A stretch of 38,234 nucleotides of DNA from Candidatus Thiopontia autotrophica. GTDB lineage: Bacteria; Pseudomonadota; Gammaproteobacteria; GCF-002020875. Location: assembly GCA_014384675.1 (NCBI GenBank), contig JACNFK010000016.1, forward strand, positions 1 through 38,234. Reading direction: 5' to 3'. The position numbers and the translations under genes are program-made. This document shows positions 31,962 to 38,234 of the stretch, piece by piece. Under the pieces are notes generated by a model. It had not been told where the DNA came from. It did not search any database and saw only the letters and a list, made by a program, of their open reading frames with translations. Each line of letters opens with the position of its first letter. Positions within the stretch are counted from its first letter, which is position 1.

Positions 31962-32252
31962 TTAACGATGGCTTCCCAACTTCTCTTTGTGCTTAATAAC
32001 CTGACGATCAAGCTTGTCTATCAATCCATCGACGGCGGCATACATGTCCCCATCAACACAGTCGGCAAAGATCTCTGCGCCGCTAACGTGTAGAGTAGCC
32101 TCAGCTTTCTGACGTAATTTCTCAACACTAAGGACGACATGAACATTGGTTACATTGTCAAAATGGCGCTCCAGTTTATCCATCTTTCCAGTAACGTACT
32201 CATTCATTGATGGTGTGACTTCAACATGGTGTCCAGTAATATTTAGCTGCAT
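31962..32252 (-). CDS. hpf: Ribosome hibernation promoting factor (short form)
   Basis: The 96-residue protein matches the short HPF/YfiA family: MQLNITGHHVEVTPSMNEYV at the start, then a mixed alpha/beta fold ending DKLDRQVIKHKEKLGSHR. It binds the 30S decoding region and promotes 100S dimers in stationary phase. The frame is open 32 codons further upstream into rpoN, but the ATG at 32252 matches the family start and has AAGGAAAG before it. It starts 10 bases after the rpoN stop, the classic rpoN-hpf pair. The 12-bp palindrome GTTAATATTAAC overlaps its stop codon. Confidence 0.96.
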   Translation of the reverse strand: MQLNITGHHVEVTPSMNEYVTGKMDKLERHFDNVTNVHVVLSVEKLRQKAEATLHVSGAEIFADCVDGDMYAAVDGLIDKLDRQVIKHKEKLGSHR

Positions 32253-32262
32253 AGTGCTTTCC

Positions 32263-33702
32263 TTAATCTTGTTGTAATAATCGTTTACGTTCATTCGATG
32301 GGGGAATCGAAAGAATGTCCCTATATTTTGCCACGGTTCGTCGGGCAACTTTTATCCCTTTTTCAGCCAATAAGATAGTAATACGGTTGTCACTTATGGG
32401 CTTTGAGGAGTCCTCATTATCCACGATTTGGCGAATTATCGCACGTACTGCAGTTGCTGAGGTTCCATCTCCATCTGCTGTATTCAGTTGGCTTGAAAAG
32501 AAGTATTTTAGCTCAAAGAGACCTTGAGGGGTCTGTGCATATTTATTGGTGGTAACTCGCGAGATAGTAGATTCATGCATCTCAATGGCATCTGCTATGG
32601 TGCGCAGGGTAAGTGCCCGCATCTTTTCTGCACCAGATTCAAGAAACTCTGACTGAACCTGGAAAATATGAGAGGCTACCTTGAATAGCGTCTCATTTCT
32701 GTTCTGCAGACTTTTTAGAAACCAGCGCGCCTCTTGGATATTTTTGCTTATGTACTCTTTGTCGCTACCATTACGTGATTTCCCTTTAATAGATTGGTAG
32801 AAGGGGCTAATTCTAAGTTTCGGGCTGGTTTCTGGAGTCAACTCAATTGACCATTGGTCACCATCTTTTTGTACTATCAAATCTGGAATGACATATTCTG
32901 TGGATGTAGACTCAATCTTGTCTCCTGGATGAGGATTCAGGTTTCGAATCAGGACTAATGCCTTTAGCAGGGTCTCATTATTGGTTGATAGTTTTTTACA
33001 CAGCAGTTCACGGTTCTGTTCAGCAATCAGGTTGAAATAGTTTGTAATCCAGTTGATCGCCACATTCTGTGCAGGATCCTTCTTCTCTAATTGGTGAAGT
33101 TGTATAAGTAGACATTCACGCAGATCACTTGCTCCAACACCGGGAGGATCAAAATATTGTATCTGATGTAACTGGGTTGTCAGCTCTTCCATCTCAACAG
33201 GAGGATCAAGTTGAATTGTATTTATTAATTCATAAAGAGGGGTTTCAAGATATCCGTCTGGGTTGATGGCATCAATTAATGCAATAGAGATACCGTGGTC
33301 ACGTTCCGATAGGGGGATGGTGTTCAGTTGCCATATCAGATGGTCATGTAGAGAGTCTGTTGAAGAGTGACTGTCCTGGGGTTCTAAATTATCCACCGGC
33401 GAGCTATTGCCAAGCATGGATGGAATATCATAGGTGTCTTCCCAGCTGCTGTCGGTTTCCAGCTCATCAGGCAGGGAGCTCTCCTTGTCGTTGGCCACAG
33501 TTTGTTCGTCATGTTCGCCTTCCTGTTCATGTTGAGGTTCGTTGTCCTCATCCTCTTCCAGTAGCGGATTATTTTCCAGTATCTCTTGAACCTCTTGCTG
33601 TAACTCAACAGCAGAGAGCTGCAGCATACGTATTGCCTGCTGTAGTTGAGGGGTCATTTTAAGTGTCTGACCAAGACGTAGATTAAATGATTGATTCAGC
33701 AT
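32263..33702 (-). CDS. rpoN: RNA polymerase sigma-54 factor
   Basis: The 479-residue protein has the glutamine/leucine-rich region I (LGQTLKMTPQLQQAIRMLQL) that contacts activators, a strongly acidic region II (about 55-120), a core-binding region and a helix-turn-helix. The RpoN box ARRTVAKYR (453-461) recognises the -24 element. The frame is open 31 codons upstream, but the ATG at 33702 gives the family N-terminus. It lies 13 bp after lptB and 10 bp before hpf, the standard lptB-rpoN-hpf order. Its predicted target in this window is the glnK-amtB promoter at 5671-5686. Confidence 0.97.
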   Translation of the reverse strand: MLNQSFNLRLGQTLKMTPQLQQAIRMLQLSAVELQQEVQEILENNPLLEEDEDNEPQHEQEGEHDEQTVANDKESSLPDELETDSSWEDTYDIPSMLGNSSPVDNLEPQDSHSSTDSLHDHLIWQLNTIPLSERDHGISIALIDAINPDGYLETPLYELINTIQLDPPVEMEELTTQLHQIQYFDPPGVGASDLRECLLIQLHQLEKKDPAQNVAINWITNYFNLIAEQNRELLCKKLSTNNETLLKALVLIRNLNPHPGDKIESTSTEYVIPDLIVQKDGDQWSIELTPETSPKLRISPFYQSIKGKSRNGSDKEYISKNIQEARWFLKSLQNRNETLFKVASHIFQVQSEFLESGAEKMRALTLRTIADAIEMHESTISRVTTNKYAQTPQGLFELKYFFSSQLNTADGDGTSATAVRAIIRQIVDNEDSSKPISDNRITILLAEKGIKVARRTVAKYRDILSIPPSNERKRLLQQD

Positions 33703-33715
33703 ATGCGGGCTGTAG

Positions 33716-34468
33716 TTACATCTGAAATTGATGCCCCAGGTAGACTTGCCGAACCTGATCATGCTCAAGAATATGGTCAGGGTTGCCCTCGGCAATTACT
33801 GTTCCTTCATTGATGATATATGCGCGATTGCATACCGACAGAGTCTCTCTGACATTGTGGTCGGTAATTATTACCCCTATTCCACGTTCCGCCAGATGCT
33901 TGACTACTTTCTGAATATCAATGACAGATATAGGGTCTACTCCAGCAAAAGGCTCATCCAACAGGATAAAGCTGGGATTTGCAGCCAGGGCGCGAGCAAT
34001 CTCCACTCTTCTGCGCTCACCACCAGAAAGGCTAATCCCTTTTGTCTCTCTGATATGGGTCAGATGAAACTCCTCCAGCAGCTCATCCATCTCAACCCTC
34101 ATCTCATCATCACTGAGATCTTCCCTGTATTGAAGAATCGCAAGCAGATTGTCTTCAACAGATAGTTTTCTGAAAACAGAGGGCTCTTGGGGCAGGTATC
34201 CAACCCCCATGCGTGCCCGTTGGTGCATGGGATATTTTGTGAGGTTGGTGCCGTTTAGGAAAATAGTTCCATTGTTGGCCTTGACCAAGCCTACAATCAT
34301 ATAGAAGGCTGTTGTTTTGCCGGCCCCATTGGGTCCTAGTAGTCCAACAATCTCCCCGCCTTTAACATTAATGGAGACATCCTTAACAACCTTCTTTTTT
34401 CCAAAACGTTTTTCCAGGTGTTTTGCAGAGAGTACAGGTATATCAGTTGTGACTTCCTGAGCGGTCAT
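33716..34468 (-). CDS. lptB: LPS export ABC transporter ATPase LptB
   Basis: LptB powers extraction of LPS from the inner membrane together with LptF and LptG. The 250-residue ABC ATPase has Walker A GPNGAGKT (45-52), a Q-loop region LPQEPSVFR, the signature LSGGE (147-151), Walker B FILLDEP (167-173) and the C-terminal IVYLGH-like VYLGHQF. The start overlaps the lptA stop (ATGA). All catalytic elements are intact. Confidence 0.97.
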   Translation of the reverse strand: MTAQEVTTDIPVLSAKHLEKRFGKKKVVKDVSINVKGGEIVGLLGPNGAGKTTAFYMIVGLVKANNGTIFLNGTNLTKYPMHQRARMGVGYLPQEPSVFRKLSVEDNLLAILQYREDLSDDEMRVEMDELLEEFHLTHIRETKGISLSGGERRRVEIARALAANPSFILLDEPFAGVDPISVIDIQKVVKHLAERGIGVIITDHNVRETLSVCNRAYIINEGTVIAEGNPDHILEHDQVRQVYLGHQFQM

Positions 34469-34995
34469 GGGGCGTCTGGTTGACGGTAGTCAGAGATAAC
34501 ATGGTCACAGGTCCCCGGAGCGCTATCCGGACGAAAGATGGATTGAACCCGTGCTTTTGCACGCATCACATCTTTTTCGATATCGTAAATTATGCGCATT
34601 CCCTTCTGTTCACTACCCTTCTGGCAGAATATGGCATCCCCCAGAAGACGGATCTCATCAGGATCAACCTGATAGACAATACGTTTGGCAGTACCCTTTA
34701 CCGGCTTCTCTCCGGGGTTTGGCGTCTGTTGAAAATATGCGCGTTTCTCTCCATCCCCATAAATCAGGGCCTTGGATACTTTTTTGTCAGGAAAAAACAC
34801 CTCTACACGATCCGCATCAATCTGTAGAGATCCCTGGATCATCCGTACATCATTGGTGTAGATGGCATAACCCTCCTTTTCTCTTAGTTCTGCAGACTCT
34901 GAATTAATCTCAAGCGGCTGATCTTTGTCTGTTGGCAGGGCAAACAGAGTAGATGAGAGCAGTGTGGCTATGGTAAAAAATATCTTGCGATGCAT
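34465..34995 (-). CDS. lptA: LPS transport periplasmic protein LptA
   Basis: LptA forms the periplasmic beta-jellyroll bridge for LPS between LptC and LptD. The 176-residue protein has a signal peptide ([19 protein letters not shown], cleavage expected near residue 19). The OstA-like domain starts [21 protein letters not shown], with [20 protein letters not shown]. The GAGAGG sequence lies shortly before the ATG. The gene lies 14 bp after lptC and overlaps lptB. Confidence 0.93.
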   Translation of the reverse strand: MHRKIFFTIATLLSSTLFALPTDKDQPLEINSESAELREKEGYAIYTNDVRMIQGSLQIDADRVEVFFPDKKVSKALIYGDGEKRAYFQQTPNPGEKPVKGTAKRIVYQVDPDEIRLLGDAIFCQKGSEQKGMRIIYDIEKDVMRAKARVQSIFRPDSAPGTCDHVISDYRQPDAP

Positions 34996-35009
34996 GGTTT
35001 GTACCTCTC

Positions 35010-35552
35010 TTATTTGTAGTGCCCGGATGAGCTTTTCAACAGGTGGATCTCACCGGTATCAAGATGTAGCTCTGCTCCGGTGGATGTGGTTGTAGTGCGA
35101 TCTGTGGTGAAGGTTATCAATTTATCGGTTTTCATGGAATTGCTATCCAGAAACAGTTCGGCCTCCTCGGTCTCCATTCTGGAGAAGCGAGGACTCTTTG
35201 GGAATTTCTGGTTGGCAATTACATTTCCTCTCATAGTGACTCTATCCTCCTCTTCCCACAGTGTGCCTTCATCAGCACTTAGATTCCATGGTGGATCTTC
35301 AGCACTGTAGGTGGTTGCGCGAGGCTTAATTAGCTCTTCCCGATTATCCTCAGGGTAGTGGTCAACACGATCAGCGCTGAATGTGCTGGCTGTGTCTCCG
35401 GAAAGATTCATCTGTTTTCGATTCAGCTTAACAACAAAGTAGTCTGTCTGTTGTGCGGTTTTTTGTTGAGATGGTGGCGGGTCAGGGATCAGATACCATG
35501 TTGTTGCGACAGCAAGTATAAGGATAATGGTGAGAATATTTCTGCTGGACAT
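35010..35552 (-). CDS. lptC: LPS export inner-membrane protein LptC
   Basis: LptC is a bitopic protein linking the LptBFG transporter to LptA. The 180-residue sequence has one N-terminal membrane helix (NILTIILILAVATTWYLIP). A periplasmic DUF1239-type beta domain follows, including ADRVDHYPEDN, WNLSADEGT and VTMRGNV. Position between kdsC and lptA and length (E. coli 191) support the call. The gap to kdsC is 21 bp. Confidence 0.93.
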   Translation of the reverse strand: MSSRNILTIILILAVATTWYLIPDPPPSQQKTAQQTDYFVVKLNRKQMNLSGDTASTFSADRVDHYPEDNREELIKPRATTYSAEDPPWNLSADEGTLWEEEDRVTMRGNVIANQKFPKSPRFSRMETEEAELFLDSNSMKTDKLITFTTDRTTTTSTGAELHLDTGEIHLLKSSSGHYK

Positions 35553-35573
35553 GATCTGTTTTGGTGGGCCAGT

Positions 35574-36125
35574 CTAGTTGGATGTACCCGCAACCTGCCC
35601 TTCAATCATGGGCTGTAGTGATCCCTGAGCCTCCATAATTAGTTCACATGCATCACGTGCGGCACCGTGTCCCCCTTGTTGCCGGGTAACCCAGTGGGAA
35701 CGGGAGCAGACCTCGGGGTGAGCGTCTGCAACTGCAATTGCCAGTCCCACTCGAGACATGACTGGCAGATCGATAATGTCGTCTCCTACGTAGGCAATGG
35801 CATCATGCTCAAGACTCATCTCATCTGCAATACCCAAAAATGCAGGTACCTTGTCGGACTGGCCTTGATAGAAGTGACGAATACCAAGATTTTTCATCCG
35901 GTGTGCCACTACATTTGATGAGCGTGCAGTAATGACTGCAACCTCTACACCGCTACGCATAAGCATCTTCATCCCAAGTCCGTCTCTGGAGTGGAATGCC
36001 TTGTACTCCTGGCCGTCATCTCCAAAGAAGAGGCGGCCATCAGTTAGTACGCCATCAACATCAAAAATAACCAGCTTGATTTTTTCTGCCCTGGCTCTGA
36101 GTTCGCTGCTTATTTCAATTGTCAT
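35574..36125 (-). CDS. kdsC: 3-deoxy-D-manno-octulosonate 8-phosphate phosphatase KdsC
   Basis: KdsC hydrolyses Kdo-8-phosphate to Kdo for LPS core synthesis. The 183-residue HAD-fold protein shows motif I DVDGVLTDG (22-30), motif II TARSS (67-71), the motif III lysine K92 in GQSDKVPAF, and motif IV GDDIID (114-119). It is a capless C0-type HAD, consistent with its tetrameric relatives. It starts 5 bp after the kdsD stop and precedes lptC. Confidence 0.97.
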   Translation of the reverse strand: MTIEISSELRARAEKIKLVIFDVDGVLTDGRLFFGDDGQEYKAFHSRDGLGMKMLMRSGVEVAVITARSSNVVAHRMKNLGIRHFYQGQSDKVPAFLGIADEMSLEHDAIAYVGDDIIDLPVMSRVGLAIAVADAHPEVCSRSHWVTRQQGGHGAARDACELIMEAQGSLQPMIEGQVAGTSN

Positions 36126-36130
36126 GACTC

Positions 36131-37105
36131 TTATACAGCCTTTGCGTGGAGCAGATCAAGCATGTTGAGTGCACCAATGATCTTTTTTCGGTCATCAACC
36201 ACAAAGAGTCCATTGATATTTTTTTGATCCATAATGCTGAGAACTTCCTCAACCAGGAGATCCTCTTGCACGGTCGTGCAGTTGCTGCTCATTACATCAT
36301 CAACCGGAGTTATCTGAAGATCAATCTGTTGATCCATGGTACGGCGCAGGTCTCCATCTGTATAGATTCCAACTATCTCTCCTTGTGGATTAACCACGGC
36401 GGTCATCCCCAGCCCTTTTGATGTCATCTCCAGTAGCGCATCACGTACTATGGCGCCCGTTTGTACTGATGGCATACGTTCCCCTTTGTGCATGATGTCA
36501 CCAACACGAAGCAGCAGTCGTCTTCCAAGTGCCCCTGCAGGATGAGATCTGGCAAAATCCTCTTCGGTAAAACCGCGATGTTCCAGCAGAGCAACAGCCA
36601 AAGCGTCTCCCATAACCAGGGTTGCAGTTGTGCTTGAGGTTGGTGCGAGTCCAAGTGGGCAAGCCTCCTTTTCAACGCTGACATCAAGATGAATATCTGC
36701 CGCATCTGCCAGAGTAGAGTTTGGGTTTCCGGTCAAGGCAATCATGGGGACCCCCAGCCGCTTGATGACCGGCAGCAGCATTAAAACCTCACTGGTCTCT
36801 CCAGAATTGGATAGTGCAACTATCACATCACTCTCCGTGACCATGCCAAGATCACCATGGCTGGCCTCGCCAGGGTGGACAAAAAAGGCAGGGGTACCGG
36901 TGCTGGCAAGTGTGGCAGCAATCTTGCTTCCAATATGGCCTGATTTTCCCATCCCTATTACAACGACGCGCCCAGCGCAATTCAGTATGGCATTACAGGC
37001 AGACTCAAAGGTGTGATCGATACGATCAAGTAGTGCTTCGATGGCCCGAGCCTCTTCCCGGATAACTGCCTTTCCAAGAGCTGAAAGTTTGGTTGTGTCA
37101 TTCAT
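36131..37105 (-). CDS. kdsD: Arabinose-5-phosphate isomerase KdsD
   Basis: KdsD converts ribulose-5-phosphate to arabinose-5-phosphate, the first committed step towards Kdo. The 324 residues comprise a SIS domain with GMGKSGH (51-57), HGDLG (83-87) and SNSGET (99-104), followed by a CBS pair (about 205-320). Length is close to that of E. coli KdsD (328). No strong Shine-Dalgarno sequence is visible. The gene lies 56 bp after yrbG and 5 bp before kdsC. Confidence 0.97.
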   Translation of the reverse strand: MNDTTKLSALGKAVIREEARAIEALLDRIDHTFESACNAILNCAGRVVVIGMGKSGHIGSKIAATLASTGTPAFFVHPGEASHGDLGMVTESDVIVALSNSGETSEVLMLLPVIKRLGVPMIALTGNPNSTLADAADIHLDVSVEKEACPLGLAPTSSTTATLVMGDALAVALLEHRGFTEEDFARSHPAGALGRRLLLRVGDIMHKGERMPSVQTGAIVRDALLEMTSKGLGMTAVVNPQGEIVGIYTDGDLRRTMDQQIDLQITPVDDVMSSNCTTVQEDLLVEEVLSIMDQKNINGLFVVDDRKKIIGALNMLDLLHAKAV

Positions 37106-37161
37106 TTTTTAATTAAGAGATCTCTCGGTTTTTGTTATTAAAGTGAATTTTTAAAAGCGCC

Positions 37162-38157
37162 CTAAAGTGTCTGATAGTACAGTAGTCCCAGATAGCTAAA
37201 GAAGCAAGCAAGAAGGATGGTCCCCTCTATGCGTCCTATGGTCTTGAGTGTAGACTGCTGGATGTCGGCCACTTGGCCATTGCTTCCAAATAGACGCACC
37301 ATAATAAACAGCATTAGAGTGAGTGCGGCCATCACCATGAAATCCCGTGAGAGAACAGACGGCTCAATGATGCTTGGAGCAATTAGTCCGGGAAGAGCCA
37401 GAACGCCAAGGATATTGAACATATTGGATCCGATGATGTTACCAATGGCCATATCATGCTCCCTTTTCAAGGCAGCTGTTATGGAGGCGGCAAGTTCAGG
37501 CAGACTGGTTCCAATTGCAATAATGGTTAATCCAATAATCAGCTCACTAATCCCAAATGCCTGTGCTATCTCCACTGCAGCCCAGACAATCAGACGAGAA
37601 CTCAGGAGCAGGGCAATAAGGCCTGCAACGGTCCAGAACAGAGCGCGTTTGATAGGCAGTTGAGGAATTTCTTCGCCAACCTCCGTGCCCAGGGTGTCAC
37701 TGGAAGAGCTCTCTTTGCTGGTCTGGATCAGCCACGCCATTAGTAAAATCAGAGAGAAGAGAAGGATTGCTCCATCCATACGGTCCAGCGAATAGTCGAG
37801 CAATATCAACCCACAACCTATAGTCACCGCAATAAGGATAGGGAATTCTCTGCGTAGAATTTCGGAGCGGACAGTAATTGGGAGGATCATTGCAGTTGCA
37901 CCAAGTACCAGGGCAATATTGGCAATATTGGATCCAATGGCATTGCCAATGCCAATGCTTGGGCTTCCCTCCATGGCCGCAAGTGAAGAGACCATCATCT
38001 CTGGCGCGCTGGTACCAAAACCCATAATTACAAGACCAATAATCAGGGGAGAGATGTTCATGTGTTGGGCAGTTGCAGCGGCACCCATTACAAAACGGTC
38101 AGCACTCCAAACCAGTATGGCTATTCCGGCTACTATGGCAATCAAGTTCTCGATCAT
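37162..38157 (-). CDS. yrbG: Calcium/sodium antiporter, YrbG family
   Basis: The 331-residue CaCA-family inner-membrane exchanger has two inverted alpha-repeats. GFGTSAPE (46-53) with GNAIGSNIAN (71-80) form the first; AIGTSLPE (214-221) with GNIIGSNMFN (239-248) form the second. A hydrophilic loop near 145-170 separates the halves. The ATG at 38157 is preferred over a TTG at 38190 because MIENLIAIVAGIAILVWSAD is a normal start. It lacks a Shine-Dalgarno sequence and may be leaderless. E. coli yrbG likewise precedes kdsD, so this is the first recognisable gene of the conserved kds-lpt-rpoN run. Ion specificity is not tested by sequence. Confidence 0.93.
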   Translation of the reverse strand: MIENLIAIVAGIAILVWSADRFVMGAAATAQHMNISPLIIGLVIMGFGTSAPEMMVSSLAAMEGSPSIGIGNAIGSNIANIALVLGATAMILPITVRSEILRREFPILIAVTIGCGLILLDYSLDRMDGAILLFSLILLMAWLIQTSKESSSSDTLGTEVGEEIPQLPIKRALFWTVAGLIALLLSSRLIVWAAVEIAQAFGISELIIGLTIIAIGTSLPELAASITAALKREHDMAIGNIIGSNMFNILGVLALPGLIAPSIIEPSVLSRDFMVMAALTLMLFIMVRLFGSNGQVADIQQSTLKTIGRIEGTILLACFFSYLGLLYYQTL

Positions 38158-38165
38158 AGGGGCAT

Positions 38166-38171
38166 AGTATA
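38166..38171 (-). promoter_or_regulatory. Candidate -10 box for yrbG
   Basis: On the minus strand TATACT lies 8 bases before the yrbG ATG, the same hexamer and spacing as upstream of mscS. A TTGAGA lies upstream at sub-optimal spacing. A start of transcription at or next to the ATG would give a leaderless message. Weak evidence. Confidence 0.35.
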
Positions 38172-38234
38172 AATAGTTGGCTGGTCTCAAGCTCCAAGTG
38201 CAACAGTTGATGGATTCTGATGCTCGGTCACGAT

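Noticed and set aside
33728-34165. 145-residue plus-strand frame
   Set aside because: It is antisense to lptB, whose ABC motifs are all intact.

Overview
This 38 kb window is chromosomal DNA of a gammaproteobacterium outside the Enterobacterales. The protein families and gene order support this: ybeZ-ybeY-corC-lnt, leuS-lptE-holA-proA-nadD-rsfS-rlmH, rng-yhdP-tldD-tldE, and yrbG-kdsD-kdsC-lptC-lptA-lptB-rpoN-hpf. Base composition is moderate. A sulfur-oxidiser or Chromatiales/Thiotrichales-like affiliation is plausible, but no gene here proves lifestyle. Nearly everything is housekeeping. I found no tRNA, rRNA, CRISPR array, prophage or transposase gene.

Layout. Positions 1-409 hold the end of a lysine/alanine-rich histone-H1-like gene made of 39-bp repeats, a hairpin, and a 150-bp MITE. 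The MITE sits 8 bp upstream of a small 72-residue hypothetical gene. On the minus strand follow hrpA (RNA helicase) and an MscS-family channel. Divergent from them is the nitrogen-regulated glnK-amtB pair, preceded by two NtrC-like sites and a textbook sigma-54 promoter, and closed by a strong terminator. A 170-bp palindromic element separates amtB from miaB. miaB overlaps ybeZ, which overlaps ybeY. A second copy of the first MITE, in inverted orientation, lies between ybeY and corC-lnt. A minus-strand zinc-ribbon gene (ybeL family) precedes the plus-strand run leuS-lptE-holA-proA-nadD-rsfS-rlmH. After a decayed MITE end comes rng-yhdP-tldD-tldE. The rest, on the minus strand (28764-38157), is a tightly packed run read as yrbG-kdsD-kdsC-lptC-lptA-lptB-rpoN-hpf-ptsI-mgtE.

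How the genes work together. Envelope biogenesis dominates: Kdo synthesis (KdsD, KdsC), LPS transport (LptA, B, C, E), lipoprotein acylation (Lnt) and phospholipid transfer (YhdP). RNA and ribosome maintenance forms a second theme (HrpA, MiaB, YbeZ, YbeY, RNase G, RsfS, RlmH, HPF, LeuS). Nitrogen control is the third: RpoN encoded at about 33 kb is the sigma factor expected to read the glnK-amtB promoter at 5.7 kb, and an orphan-looking PTS enzyme I sits in the rpoN operon.

The most notable features are two well-preserved MITEs with IS5-like target duplications, a separate TA-flanked palindromic element, the complete NtrC/sigma-54 control region, and several gene losses from otherwise conserved clusters (maf, nit hydrolase and yjgA; ptsN, rapZ and the HPr gene). 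I see no clearly new biological system.
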